From: Austropuccinia psidii
Taxonomy: Eukaryota > Basidiomycota > Pucciniomycetes > Pucciniales > Sphaerophragmiaceae
Assembly (NCBI GenBank): GCA_023105745.1
Contig: JALGQZ010000005.1
Span: 65,923,019 to 65,987,018 of the forward strand
Length of the DNA: 64,000 nt
Reading direction: 5' to 3'
In this document: piece after piece, positions 22,066-36,481 of the stretch
Numbering within the stretch: position 1 is the first letter of the stretch
How the letters are laid out: the number at the start of each line of letters is the position of its first letter
Notes under the pieces: model-generated
Database searches by the model: none
Told to the model about the DNA's origin: nothing
Seen by the model: only the letters and a program-made list of their open reading frames with translations
Translations under genes and position numbers: made by a program

Positions 22066-22212
22066 TTCTCTGAGTGGAAATTGGTGTCCACTTCTTGGTT
22101 TCAATTAGGCCTTCACTATGACTCTTTCCTTTTCTCTTGCCTTCTGGTTCTGAAGGTATCACTGGTTTACTGCCTTGTGATTGGGTTTCAAGTGGTATGA
22201 AAATTTCTTCCA
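22066..22212 (-). pseudogene. R2 gag leader exon 2
   Basis: This 147-nt stretch lies after the acceptor TTTGGTTCAG. It is open as E-E-I-F-I-P-L-E-T and ends with a phase-1 split codon. It has the same phase and similar length as exon 2 of R1 (174), R4 (150) and R3 (117). Upstream, 22213-22824 is the leader with no recognisable coding. Confidence 0.35.
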
Positions 22213-22824
22213 CTGAACCAAAGAGGAAAAGGGGGCTTATGTCATTTAAGACTTCCTCTAATGCTGTTTGCATGTCTAAGAATAGCCTCTTGGCAATATA
22301 TCTCTATATTATGCCCTAGTATTATGCTGTTGTAATTGAAATTATCAATTATGCATAAAAAATAATTCTTTGTTGGTTTCTGATTCACTGTTTGTATACC
22401 ATTATTTCACAGATTAACTTGTAATTAACAAGTGTAATCTTAAGAGGTTCTGTAATGGGCAATTGGAATTATCAATATGCCCAACCAGGCCTATGATACT
22501 GTTATTTACAAAAAAACAGGTGTTATTCTCAATTAAAAAAGGAACAAGATTAATGGCTTTAAGTTTTTGAATCAAAAAAACACTCCAAAAATGAGCTTTG
22601 GTGGTGATTAATGTATAATCAACCACATCAAAAATAGTAAAAAAAATAAAAAAACACAGTATTATATGTGTATATACTACTCAAAAAAATAATAAAGATA
22701 TATATTAAATCATTTTTTTAATATATTATGCCTAAAAAAGAGAAAAATGATGTCAGAAATAAAATATTCAAGAGAAAAAACTTACTTTTTGTGTAAAAGT
22801 GGTCCAAAAATTTTAAAAAAAAAA

Positions 22825-22843
22825 ACATGGCAAGGCCCCCAAA
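22825..22843 (-). other. Primer-binding site of R2
   Basis: On the minus strand TTTGGGGGCCTTGCCATGT directly follows the LTR, matching the site in R1, R3 and R4. Confidence 0.6.
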
Positions 22844-24259
22844 AGGTCAGGCTGAGTCTGTGATGATGAAGTTATTATAAGACTTTTTACAACCTTAACT
22901 ATGACAGTGACATGGTAAAATTAATTAAAAAAGGCTTGATTTCAATGATAAGGGATTTAATATCAAGAAATAGTGGTGGTGAGTGCTGCTGAAACCCCTG
23001 GTAGCAGTCTTACCAGTTGGGTTACTATAATTAGAACTACGATATTTATATTGAAAGTATACCTGACTTGTCTTCCAAGAGTATAGTTGTTTTTGACAGT
23101 TGTACTATGTAGTAATTTAAGAACAGGATGAGGATTCCTTTTCTGGCAGAGCAAAGGCCTCCTTTTATCCTGGAGAGGGGTTGAATGGCCCTCTAGACCA
23201 TCCACATATATGAAGTGAAGATTTTTCACTTCAGAGTACTGGCTTGTGGCTTTCACAAGTCCTGTATACTCTGTATTGGTCTCAGATGAGGTTTTGAAAC
23301 CACATCTGGGAAGTTTTCCCCAATACAGGGTGAAAATTTCCATCTGGGGACCACACAGCCCTCTTCTGATGTGTATAATGCATAGAATTCTGTACAGAAC
23401 CTGTATGGGACCCCAGTATTGAATGAACCATGAGGTATTGAAGTATAAACATGCTTCTTTGTATGTTTGACACCTCATAATCATAGTTATGGGATAGCAT
23501 CCCACAAAAAAGGTGTATTGGCCCAATGGTGGGATTTTAACCTCAAAGTTGCTATCAATTTTTCAGTATTTGAGATATGGGCTTGGAGTTGGTTCATTGT
23601 GCATCCCTGAAAGAGATCTACACAATGGTACCTCATCTGTTATGGCTACAATTTAATATGGCAAAGTTATTCCATGTAGAATTTTTGTTATTCAAATATT
23701 TGATTTTCTCAATATCTGTATTGAGCTTGTTTGCCCCATAACATTTTCTCTAGATGAGATATGGGGAAATGAGAAGCATCATCAGACAGCCCTAATTGTG
23801 CTCTTTCCTAGAGGATTACACTTTAAGTATCTACACTAAAACTGTAGAAGTTAGATTAAAGGTGAATATCTTATTCACCCTTATTTGACCTTATTTTGGT
23901 CATACCTTCTATAGTTTTGGTGCTAGATGAATTTGGCCAGTATCATTGGATAGCCCTAACTGAAATATTTAATTTAAATACCCATTTGATGGGGCTCAAC
24001 CTTTTCCTCTAGATTTTAGATGAGATGTGAAAATGAAGGTTTATGCTCAGGACTTGCTTTGAGCTTGAATAGCTTGGTTACTCTTTGTCCTATGATGATG
24101 GGACTTGTATATTTGGAAACAGGTGATTTTCCTCTTTTGTTTGATACCTTTTGAGCTGGTTTGGCTCAGCTCCATGTTTTGGTGGTATCTTAGCTTTACC
24201 ATTGGTTTATGGTATTTGGCTGTCATGCATGTGCTCTGGCTTTGAGTCACAGGCTGAAA
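22844..24259 (-). repeat. R2 5' LTR
   Basis: It matches 14741-16014 from about 22967 onward. The terminus next to the primer-binding site is damaged: the TGT expected from the other elements is missing. The outer end reads AGGCTGAAA where the 3' copy has AGGCTAACA. It is about 1.4 kb. Confidence 0.75.
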
Positions 24260-27200
24260 ATGACAGTATCTAAGAATATAAGCTCAAAGTTAATAATTGA
24301 TATACTGATATCTAGAAATATCGCATTTTATCACTGTTAGAGATATAAGATACTGAATAACCTTTATTGAGGGAGAATATTCCCTTTTTGGAAATATTTT
24401 TGTTATGAATTTCTATGCAAAAAAAAAGAACTTTTGCTTTAATTTAATATTCTATTTGACCCAAAGCCTTTAACCAAGAAATTATTTGAAATTCACTAAG
24501 ATATTTCATCTGGTGAGGTATTCTAGCAATATTTTCATTTTATTGGGTATATTGCATATTATTTTCTAAAGTTATGTTCTTTTTGATATTTTATGTGAAA
24601 AATTAAGATAGCCCAAATGGTAAATATATAATGGTTTAAATTTTTAGAATATTTTGACCATAATTAATCTCCATTCATAATATTGTGATCCCATTAATTA
24701 ATATACCCTTTACTATTTGTTTTCTAATAGAAAATTAACAAATAAATATTCACAGCTTTATAATAATATCTTATATCTACTGCAGCTTACTTCATATTAT
24801 GAGGGACTCTTTTGGAATGAGACGTCCATTTTTAACCAATTTATGTAAAATTCAAATTATTAATAATTGATTTTTTATATTTTACTATAAATCCTTGTTA
24901 ATTTTTAGTCAGTTCATCTTATAAGAAATAATACCTAATAAATATTGATCCTATAAGATTGTTTCAATATTGATATTAAGTCAATAGTTTTAGTTTAATT
25001 TAATATTCTGACTATTTTCATTTTATATCGAGGATTAAAATGAGCGGTATGAGTATTAACTTACAAAGAAGCTTCGAGTCCTTCTGAATCTAACAAAAAG
25101 AAAAGAATGAAAACCAATTTTTGGAGTTTGATGTGTGATCCAGATTAAAAGTTAACTTGAACATAATTGTGATATAGACATAAAGCTTTACTTGATTGCT
25201 CATACTATACTGTGATTAATTAATTTGAAAAGCTTAATACTTATTAAATTAAATAAAGTTTCTTTATGGATATCCTATAAAAATAGAACAATAAAATGTG
25301 ATATTTCTTGAGAATTATAAGGACTTAAATATCATTGTAAAAATAATGCGGATTTATGATAATCAAGATAAAACTTCAAGGAGAAATTAAATCATGAATA
25401 TGAAAAGAGGATCAGTCAGAGAGCTAAATAAAAGGACTCACAATTGAGATTTAATCTCCTGTGAAGCTTTAAGGAGAAGATGGGATGATAAATAAATCTC
25501 ATCGAAACTATGAGTAAAACAGCCTACAGGAATATGTGGATATGCTCCATAATAGATGAAAGTATATATCATACCTCGCTCAAGTAATAAAATAGAGTAT
25601 ATAATCTATAATTATACATATAAATCTCTTCCCACAAAAGAAATCGGGGTTATCACTCCAACTCACATAATTATGCATTTTGGGATTCACATAAGCATGT
25701 TTCAGGATAACTTTAAGAATTACCTTCATATTAATAGATGAAATATTACAAAATACTGATTAGATATAAAGATCTTAGTTTGAAATATATGAAATTATGA
25801 AGCTATATTATATGAGATATAAGCTTGGAAAGTAGTGGAGAAGAGTCTATTGAGCTCCCTGGTTGTAGTGATAATATACTGATTGAAAATATATAATATC
25901 TTAAATGATAAATACTATTACTAAATAAATCATACTCAGAGCTTAATATATAATTTTTTAAGCTTTGAAATTTTATCTTGGTAAGTAGTAAATGAAATAA
26001 TGATTATTTTCATCAATTAAAAAAAATACTTCAGTTAGATTATCTTGGTCTCAAAGATAAAAAATTTGCTTTAAAAAAATGAAAAAGCCTCAATATGTCC
26101 CCGGAAATAACTAATAGATAAATATTTTGATTCTCAACTGGGGTTTGAGAAATTTTATATGTTAAAAATAGCATAATTATGGCCATATGGGGGCTTTTAC
26201 ACTGTAGCACTATGCTTAAAAAGTGCTCACAAAAACTTCCAGGCCCTGCGGGGATCTTTAAAAAAATTCAGGAATGACTACATTGGGTGCCCACTTGGGC
26301 CTTTGATCATTCTACAAGCGCGAATGGGTCTGTAAGCTCTTTAGAAGGAGAAGAAACATATTTTATATTATTCCTGAATTAATGAAAAATGAAAATAATA
26401 CCAAAAGGATCACAAAGAAGCTTTTATAAATGATTATTCAATTTTCGAGCTCTAGACCCTTTCAAAAACGAGAAGTGAATTTAGAAATGGTGTTTCTGTA
26501 ATGTTTCAGGATTTCATATTCCAATTTTGGAAGTAAAACTCTTAGTATGAACATATTGGCTAATGTAGGCGATAAAAAGTCTATGATTGGCTCAAGATAT
26601 TTGAGCAGTAAATCTTAAAATATTGTTATCCATTTTACCTTTTTTAGCAAACTATGTTCCTAGTAAAAAAAGAAAGCTCTTTTATAAAATTTATTGAGGT
26701 TTAAAGCTTAATATTAGATAAGCTCATTAGCTTCAGATGGAAAGTGTTAGAAATTGGCACAAAATTAAGCACCTCAATTAGATTTTCCAATTATTTACCA
26801 GCAATTTTGGATTAATATTGATAATGTAAATATTCAGGGATTTATGTATTCATAAAATATGTATTTTTTAGCTATAGCTTCCTACTCAAATAGAGTTTCC
26901 AGTATATCTGATAAAGGGCTAAGAAGCAGCTCAAACCGTATCCATGTAAAATCTCTTCAATACTATTACGAACAAAAAGGTTTTTAGTGAATCTCAAAAG
27001 ACTATTGGTAATCTTGGTTATTTGAAGATAAATGTTCAAAATCTTCTTGAGACTATCTCTGGTTATAGAGTATCTATAAAGAATCGGATTTAAAAAATGG
27101 AAATTAAAAGCCTGGAGCTTTCATAAAATACCTCAATGGTTGGGCCTGTACTCATTGTTTAAGTATATAGACGAGAGGTTATGTTTTCCTTTGACCTCTA

Positions 27201-30200
27201 ATTTTTAATTTGATTTCAAACGAGTATAGACCTAATGTTGGTTGGAAATATCGAGAAAGGATAGATTTCAATTTTAAATATAGAGATCTTGATGAGTTAT
27301 ATTTTAGAATTACTTTTGTGTACTTTCAAGTGTTTTTCAAAATAATACTATATGATCTTTTGTGTTGTAGTTGTGATGTGGTTTGATTCACAGAATGAAA
27401 TAATGCCTTATCTCAACTAAAATTAGTATTATTAAAAATAATAATCCGATTACCTCTCAAATTAAAGGAAGAAATAATTTCTGAAAAAAATAATATACAT
27501 TCCTTATGAATCGGATTGAAAATAAATAATTAATCATAAGAAATACAATTCACATGAATTACAAAAGGGAATATAATGGAAATAAAATCGTAATTATTTG
27601 AAATACAATTGATTTCATCCATACATCAACCAAGCTTATAATAGATATAGTTTGTGAGCCAAAAAACAATATTAAAGGCAGAAATTCTTCTTAGGAGATC
27701 GCCTATGAAGTACCCAATAAGATATAAATTGATTTCCTTAGGTTTATTTTCAATTTTTGTTATATCAAGTAGATGTAAATCTTTCAAAACCTTTTTAGCG
27801 ATAATATGAGTTCCAAAAGTGACTCGATAAGAATAATATTGATATCTTTTATTGAGGAAAACTATTAATTATCAAATATTATATTTATAATATTTCTCTC
27901 AGTAATAAGGCCGAGATCACAGCTTAATTTATACTGATAACAATATTTATATGGCAAGATATATTGAATTTTATTTTCTCATATCTTCTCAGTAGAATAT
28001 CTTAGTACAACAGAAATAATACAAAGAGAAGTTTTTCATTTAAAAATGTATTATGATAAAGAAATTCCAATTTGAATAAAATTATCAAGATCTAAAGTGT
28101 TTCAATACTCTATGAAGTCTTGGGATATTCTTTCTACTGAATAATATTAAGGTGTCTCAATAATTGATTTACTTTTTGAAGTACTATATCAGCTCAGAGT
28201 TATTGTAAGTTGAATTTAGATTATGGTTTTTTTAAAAAAATAGTATTTTTAGGAGTTTCTTGTAAGCTTCAACTGGAATTACAAACTGTATAAGTACCTA
28301 ATTTAAACAGGTAATTGGTTTTAAATCAATCATATATTCCTCTATTCTATTGAATATAATTTCCTTACCTAGCAGAATTCTCAAAAATGGTCCCAAGATA
28401 AACAGTATAAGATGATTCATGTATGATAGTCTTTGATTTTTCCCCAAGATCTTATTATGAAAAAAACTAAAAATAAAAGACAAAATATATTCCTTTCAAA
28501 TTAGATAAGATGGATACTTATTAAGATTGATTCTATCATGCATGTTTGACTTTTCATATCCTCTTTTTGAAGATTTAATTTAAGATTGTGATTGTGTATC
28601 ATATTATAAAAAATCCAACAGTAAACTCAAAGTCAAAGGACAAAGGATAAGACTCAAATAGATGTAAGTCCAAAATTAAAATGAAACTTCCTAAGAATCA
28701 AAATATCTTAATCTTAATCAATGAGATATATATTTATTTGGAGCCTGAATTCATTCAGAAGAAACTGTGCTTCAATAAAATAACTATCAAGTAAGTCTTA
28801 GCTAGTGGCATAAAGACAAAAATCACGAAGACCAAAAACATCATTAAAAAGATCACATGAAACTCCTTTTTCATTAGTTTAGTTTAATTTTGGAAAGTAT
28901 GAAAATATTTTTCTATTGGATATCTAAAACCTCGTATGCGGGACCAACCTTATTTCAAAACACTTCCTATAAGAAAAGTGGCTACATCTCATAGAAGGTG
29001 CTTCATTTAAAAGTTGAAAGTTGAGATAGGCTGGGCACATATTGCGGTATGAAAAAAACAGATCAAAGAATAGATGTTCTAGAAAGAAATCAAAAACACA
29101 TATGAAAGCCAAGGATTTTGGATTTGATTAGGTGCATATCACTTTGTGATAGGAAGTTTCAAAGATGAATATTTTAATTATTAATTATTGAAAATGGGAT
29201 TTCATAATACTCACTATTTTTTAATTTATTGAAATATTGATCTTTTGAATCCTATTTCATGGTTCTTCACTTACCTATTGAGATTTTCAAACACATCTTT
29301 GATCCATTTCATATTTTGGAATACCATAAACAGATACTATCATGATTTGAGACCTTGTATTTTGGAAGAAATATCATTCAGATTACAAATATCCTTTGAT
29401 ACTTGAATAATTTTTCAGATAGGAGTACGTTATACTATACGTAGTTTGTCATTTACTTTCTTGTTAGAAAAAAACTGTATTGTGCTTAAAGTAATATATA
29501 TCCCTCTTTAACTTAATTATAGTATTACTTCACATTTAGCTATAGGAGATTATTCAAGATTAATAAGGAACTGTTAATTTTAGGAAGAAAATACAAAAAT
29601 CTGAATATATATTTCACAATATTACCATGACCTTGGGCTGAAAAATCTCAAAATGGTTTTTTTTGTAGCGGAAATATAGGAAAATGCTCAGGTAAATATT
29701 TGGCTTAAACTTTATAGTTCCATCCTTTCTTACTTCAATATCCCAAATTTGTAATTAATGATTACCCTTATATCACAGTAAAGTATCTTTTAATACTGTT
29801 TCAGTCATTTCTACATAAAATTAAAGAATATTTTGGCCTTTCAATTATACCAATTAGAAAGACTTCTTTGGCCATAATTATTGATATATTGCTTTTCGTA
29901 CTCTTTTTGTTGGAAAATTCCTCAAGATTGATTAACTAATGTTATTCAGTGAAATATTTAACTATGGAAGCAGAGATATCTTTCTTTTTATGTTTTGAGA
30001 TTTTGAGATCTTGTTTCAACAAAATTAATTAAAAAATCTGAATTCAAATGGATATTTTAGCTCTAATAGAAAAAACCTCTGACTTATATATTAATAAAGA
30101 GCAAGTTTATGGGTGAAATGAAAGGAAATTTTATTTTTATTTATTTGTATCTATTTTTCTAAGCTCAAAGATATTCAGTCAGATGGATTGGCATTTATTT

Positions 30201-31792
30201 CATTTTTAATGACAATTTCTATATTGAATTGTTGGTTTTTTGCTTATTTGAAGATTAATTATTTTTAAATATTATTAATAATAATCAGAATAAATGAAGA
30301 CTCCTGGAAGTTCTAAAAACCCAAAATCATATCTTCATTTTATGGTTTTGGAATACGTATTATTCAAAATTAAGGATTGTACTTTACAAATGGCACACAA
30401 TTATAATATTGAAAGTATCTGAAAGAAATTTGAATATTTATTTCACATTTTATACACTAACAGTGATTATAACAGTAATAATGAATTACAATAATATTTA
30501 ATAATAGAGCTTCTTATTAAAATAATATGAAATTATTTTAGCTAATAATTAAGTTTTGCAACATTAATGATTCAAAATTCCATAAGAAAACTAAAAAAAT
30601 GTGAGACAAAATCTTGATACTTAATTATTTCATTAACTAGTACTCTAAAAAGACCTTGAAAATATTTGGAAAAGGTGATTTGATGCATTATTTGTGGATT
30701 CAAGAAATTGAAAGCTGATATAAATCAGTAAAACAACAATCATAGCTAAGAGAATTATTCAAACAGTAATTTACTTTTATTAAAAATCTTTTTGGTTGAT
30801 TTGGGAATATAGAAATTCTTCAAAATGATTCAATAACCAATATTCATTTTACTGAAGATTTAATTATTTAACTGAATTATAATTATGTATCTTGGAAAAA
30901 ACAGAAATATTAGATTTCATTTAATCCTAGGGAAGATCAAATAGGTGCTCTATGGAGATGAATGCAGAAGAAATTACTTTATTTTGATTACTTATCATAT
31001 CACTTGTCATGCAAAAGTATCATAATTACCTAATTAAATGATTTTACAACGCTACAAACACATTTATAGTTAATAAATAATGATGTTATCTCACTAATTC
31101 TTCTTTTCTTTTAAAATTGAAAGTTATTTTCTGAAAGTTATCAATTTTATTGTGGATTCAATCAAAGGTTTTATTTTCTGTTAATTTTTGAAGATTCTGT
31201 GTTTCATGTGGAATCATCAAAAATGGACTGTAAGTAGAGATTTTAATAATAATTATTAATTGCTAATTATTTTTGAGCTGATTTTGTATTATAATTTACT
31301 GCATTGGTCCATAAATATTCAGATATATTAATTAAGAAATGTTTTTCAATGAATTTTTCAAGTTTTACCTCTTTTTATACATGGTGCAAGTAAATAGTAT
31401 AGTAACAGCTGGTTTCCATGAGAATTTTTTATGGATAAGAGACCAAAAAGGTATTTTTTTAGTATCTTATGTCTTATAAGTATAACAATCTTAAGAATAA
31501 AATGTCTAAAGGAGTCATAGTTTCTCATTACCTCTTTTTCATGTCAAAAAAGCAGCTTATTGGTCATTTTCTCACAATTTGATGGGACTTCGTCTTAGTT
31601 AATATGTTCCAGAAAGGTCTTAGCCTACTAACTAAGTGTTTATCAGAAATTAATTCATTATCTTGGACCGTCTATTCCTCATGGGCCTCAGTAATTGGTG
31701 TACCCTGGCTCTCTTTGATTTATTTTGTTCCCTTTAGCTACCTTTACATCAAAAATAGTAATTTACGCTTTAATACTAATATCCACTATTGT
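24260..31792. other. 7.5 kb AT-rich stretch, no gene recognised
   Basis: The ORFs here are all under about 70 codons, overlap stops in every frame and match nothing I know. No LTR ends with paired duplications were found. A less AT-rich patch lies at about 26160-26345. A lone TGTGAGCC occurs at 27652 without a partner. A minus-strand TATAAAAAG near 31370 could belong to a decayed LTR continuing at 44684. The stretch is probably old transposon debris, but I cannot show that. Confidence 0.5.
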
Positions 31793-33925
31793 TGTAAGGT
31801 TTTTCTATGAAACTCTTGATAATAGTAGCAAATATCAAGAGTATTGTGACTGTCCTCAGTAGAAAATATGATATAATTAAATATTATAACCACAAATTTA
31901 TATAATTATTGAAATAATTCTATATAAAAAGAAATTTAATTATTATTAAATAATTTGATAATTATAATAAATTATGATTATTCTATTATTGTTATAGTCA
32001 CTGACAGTTATAGCAATAAGAAGTTTAAAGCTCCAATGAGACAATTACGCATGTAAAATATTAATATTTATCGACTTATAAATAATATAAGAATGTTATT
32101 TATAAAAGAAATTATCACACACACTGTCTAGAGATAATTCTTATAGAAAAATTATATATAAAAAATAATACTAGATAAAAAGAATATAGAACCTTAAAGA
32201 AAACTTACATATAATATTTATTTAATGCAACAAGTCAAACAACAACAGTTATTATATTAAATAATGATTTTAAGTTAAAAACATGCCAAAATTCAATATT
32301 TTAAAATAAAAAACAAGCTTTTATGATGAAAAATATGATAAAAGAGTTTTTGAGAGGAGTTTGTGGATCTTAAAATATATTTAAGAGAATAATTTTATAT
32401 AAGAAAATATATTATAAATGATTACAACAATAATCTGAATTCTATGATTACAATTCTTCAAATTTAAATTTAATAAAAAATAAAATAAATTGAGGATTGA
32501 TTTAATAATATCATGTTATATTTAATAAACCTTTACCTGTTTAAATGTCTAATATGATTGGAATAATGATGATTGATGGACAAAAACAGTGATTTATAGA
32601 CTCTTTTCATGTCTACAGAACAGCTCTCATGATTCATAATGGATATAGAGGGAATGCTCAGGTCAAAATTGCAAAACCATACTTAAAAGTAAGGTTCTTA
32701 ACTTCTTTTTAATTCCAATTTAAATTTACCAGTGTTATTATTAACTCCAAGTAACTTTAATCTTCTTTTGGATTAATTATTTCAATTTTTGATATAAATT
32801 AAGTTCATTTATATCAAAATCCATCACATGAACAACTTAAAAATAGAGTTTCAAGCAAAAATCCCTTAATCTCAATTTTTAATTAATTTTGAAAGAAATC
32901 TTGATTTTCTATAAGTATAATTAAAAGAGTGAATTTCAAGGCTTATTACCAATAAATCCTGTTTATAAAGATACTCCAAATTTAATTTATACACAGATAA
33001 TATTAAATTTTAAGTTTTGTGAAAATTTCAAGCAGATCCATTTAGAATTGGATTTGTAATGAATTTATGAAGTTATTGCGATTTTTCCATGTAAAATCGA
33101 AATACATGCAAAACCTTAATGTTTGATAAGGTTTTAATGCCTTTAAATTTGAAATTTTAAGCTTATTTAAGCTTTGAAAGTTCTTAAATTCTTGATCCCA
33201 AGCTTTCATATTGGGATTTGACCTTTGGCAGCTTGAAATTCCTATCCAAATCAGGAGAAAACCAGTGTAAACTTTAATGTTTGATCAAAGTCTAATCTTA
33301 AAGTTTAAATAAGGTCAAAAATCCTCCAATACAGGTTGAAAAGCTCAATTGAATCCTTTCAGATCCAAAAAGTTGGGTACCCAAGCTCTGTTTGGTCTTT
33401 TTCCTTTGTCCCACCTTTTAGTGTGGATTTTGCCCTTTTATCCATTTAAAGCCATACTATGGCCTTAAACACCTTTAAATTGAGCTAACACAGGAGTTAA
33501 ATTCTGTAAGGAAAATCCTTATCCAATTCAGTAAATATACACAATACCCCAATTTTAACTAAAGTTTTGATATGTTTGCATAACCTCATGCAACTTTAAA
33601 TTCAAGCTTATTAAGCTTATATTTAACAATTTTAAAGAAATGTTAAAAAATTTGAAATTGTACTGTGAGATTCTCAAATCTTCTAATAAGTGAAGAAATA
33701 TTCATTTTTGGGTATAACACCCTATGGGTCTACCCTAGGTTATTTTTGCAGTAGAATCCAAAAATAACATAATAATTATAACTTTGTTTATCCAAAAAAA
33801 GTTATACTTTTCTTTGTCATTTTTTCTTTTAAATTCAGTTGATAAGTATGTTTAAGACTAAATCAACTGTGTATAATGCTATTTGTGGCCTTATGGATAT
33901 GTCACACATACCTCACAGGCTCACA
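31793..33925 (-). repeat. R3 3' LTR
   Basis: It begins TGTAAGGTTTTTCTATG and ends CCTCACAGGCTCACA, matching 42525-44683 along its whole length with moderate divergence. About 2.13 kb. Confidence 0.93.
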
Positions 33926-33937
33926 TTCTCTACCACC
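33926..33937 (-). other. Polypurine tract of R3
   Basis: On the minus strand GGTGGTAGAGAA follows a T run and abuts the 3' LTR. Confidence 0.6.
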
Positions 33938-33949
33938 AAAAAAAGGTTT

Positions 33950-35577
33950 ACTACAATTTTCACTTAGTAGTTTACCCCCAATTTATTTGGGGGGTATAAT
34001 CCACTGTCCAACCTCTCTACTTTTACTTTTTTAAGTATTCAAAGCACACAATTCAAAGTTATTATTGAGGAATTGGTCTTCTCTCATGTTTGAACCTTCA
34101 GAGAAACCTTTGGAAATCAGGTATTTTACTTTCTGAAAGCCACTGATCTTCATGTTGTGGGTTTCTGTACCTGAATAAGTATTCTCTTTCATTTTTTCCC
34201 CTAAGTCTCCTTTCTTTTGAGACTTGTAGTACCTTTTTCTCTTCACTTTAATCAAGTGGTGTTACTTCCAAGGGTGTTTCTATTCTCAAAAAAAAATTCC
34301 TTATCACTTGAAGTGTAATGCTTTACAAGACTGACAGGGAAAGTTGGATGTTTGTTTTCCAATTCTCCTGAAAGTTCTACTTGTACTGCATTTTTCCCAT
34401 TAAGGGTTTTAATAATAAATTTTCCTGCAAAAGAATATTTCAATTACTTTGGGCCTTTCATATTTTTCAGGTTCAAGGTTGAAACTAGTATTAAATCCCC
34501 TACTTTGAATCCTGGGGTTTTATGACTTTTATCCCACTTTAGCTTAGCATATTCAAAGGCATCATTCATGCTTTTATTTTCATGATGCCTCACTTTATCA
34601 AGAAATAAATTAAAGCTTTAAGAAGTTGTATTAATATCAACAGAATCTTTCTTCAAAGTTTCAACTGGAAGCTTAGGTTTCCATCCTTTTTTCAACATTG
34701 CAGGAGTCTTGCCTGTTGAAGCATGGATAGAAGTCTTTTAGGATGATTCCAATTATTGTATAAGTGTACACAAGTCATGAGTAAAGCCATCAGAATCTTT
34801 AAACTCAAGGCCATAAGCACAAAGTCTTCCAATCATGTCCTCAAGGGTCTGAATCATTCTTTCTGATAATCCATCAGTCTGTGGATGGTAAGCTGTTGAT
34901 AAAGATAGTATTGTACCCAAAAGCTTATGTAAATTTGTTCATAAGGCTGATGTAAATTTTGGGTCTCTATCACTAATGATATTTCAAAGAGACCAGTATG
35001 AGATATTACCCTATTCCAAAATGAAAAGAGCAGTATCCATAAATGTGTCATCTTTATGACATGGTAGAAAGATTGGAGTTTTGCTGTACCTGTCTACAGT
35101 AACAAGGCATGCATTGTAACCTTTTTCACCACCAGGTGGTAAGGCAGCTACCTAATTCATATGAGCTACTTCCAATGAGGTACTTGGCTCTTGTATATGA
35201 ATCATTAAACCAAATCTTTTACCAGTAGCTTTATTTGCCTTTTGACACCTTTCACAACTTTGACAGTTCTCAACAACATCTTTTTCTCAAGATGGCCACC
35301 AAGCACATGTCTTAACTCTTTCCATTGCTCTGTGTCTGGACAGATGTTCAGAATAGATGTTGTTATGGCACTCTATTAATATTTTGTTAATTAACATTCT
35401 ACTACATAAGACCATTACACATGTGTGTTTAGACCTATGATATAAGATACCATTAAACAAATGAAATCTTCCATTGTCATATGATTATTTCCATACATCA
35501 TCCAAAGAATTAGCTAAATCTTCATCTTTGCAATCTTTGTCAAGTAGAGAAGCAATAATATGGAAATTTTTATCTTT
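33950..35577 (-). pseudogene. R3 integrase remnant
   Basis: Homology to R1 integrase runs through many breaks. A zinc-binding region with C-Q-K-A-N-like text lies near 35230-35270. A catalytic-core fragment spans 35051-34854. The C-terminal block 34443-34252 carries [22 protein letters not shown]. The chromodomain-like end (34255-34031) is out of frame. It is inactivated. Confidence 0.8.
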
Positions 35578-36481
35578 CTAATAGCTTTCTCTGACTTCTT
35601 CAAAGAATTCTGTTCCCACATCTGTGATGTTAATTCCTTCAATTGGAATTTGTGGTTCTGCAGTTTCAGGAGCATATGCAGGATTATCAGGTGTATTGGG
35701 TAATTCCCATCTACTCAAGCCATAAGCATTCTTGTGAATATTTCCACCTTTACTTACTATGGTCATATTGCCTCTATACTCCAGTATAGCAATCTGCCAT
35801 CTTAGCATGTGTCTGTTAGTTGCTTTCATGTTAAGAAGTGATTTCACTGCATTACAATAAGTAATGACTTCAAACACACTACAATCAAGATAATAATGTA
35901 GTTTTTCCAAAGCCCAAACAAGGCAAAGGCACTCCATTTAGCTTGCTCCATATCTGGCCTCTGTAGGTTTAATTTGTCTTTAAATCAAACAAACTGGACC
36001 TTCATAAGGCTTTCCTTTGACAATTTGAACTTAATGAAGAGCTGCACCTAAACCTTTACCACATGCATAAATATAAAGCTTGAAAGGAAGTTTCCAGTCT
36101 GGAATGAATAACAATGGTGCATTGGTTAAGGCATACTTGATTTTATCATATTCTTGAGTCCTTTCTTGTGTCATTTCAAAGACAGTTTGTTGGTCACAAA
36201 TTCTGTACAATGAACTGGAATGGATTTCAAAATCTTTGAGGTGTTGCCTATAATAACTTGCAAACCCCTAAAAAAGACATCATTTTTTTCTTGCTCTGGG
36301 GTATTTGTTTCAGTGAGACTGCAGCCACTTTTCTTTTATCAATTCCAAGGCTTAGTCCTGAAATTACATTTCCCAGAGCTTTTAATTCATGAAGTACAAA
36401 ATTGCATTTGTTTGAGTGATATTTTCATGCTCACTTGAATAATCTTCTTAAGTCTAATTAAAGTCTCTCTAAATGCAGTTT
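35578..36481 (-). pseudogene. R3 RNase H and RT 3' part
   Basis: The open piece 35937-35578 covers the second half of RNase H ([11 protein letters not shown], the [13 protein letters not shown] block, and Y-G-L-S-R-W where the relatives have D-G-L-S-R-W) and the start of the linker. The piece 36481-35938 is readable only in broken frames. It resumes the RT exactly where the L4 LTR interrupts it (…L-H-L-E-R-L). Confidence 0.8.

Larger units (their letters stand above)
14741..24259 (-). mobile_element. R2: decayed minus-strand Ty3/Gypsy element
   Basis: R2 consists of a 3' LTR (main part 14741-16014, remainder left of the nested L3 LTR), polypurine tract, broken pol and gag, primer-binding site and 5' LTR (22844-24259). 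The coding regions keep clear Ty3/Gypsy homology but carry several frameshifts and stops, and two catalytic motifs are altered. It is the outermost layer of the nest that ends in R1, so it must predate the L3 solo LTR, L5 and R1. No target duplication could be assigned because its left end is unclear. Confidence 0.85.

Noticed and set aside
27652..27659. TGTGAGCC resembling an LTR start
   Set aside because: No matching CTTACA end, duplication or LTR homology downstream was found.
31604..31810. 68-codon ORF left of R3
   Set aside because: It runs into the R3 LTR boundary and has no recognisable motif; random in AT-rich DNA.
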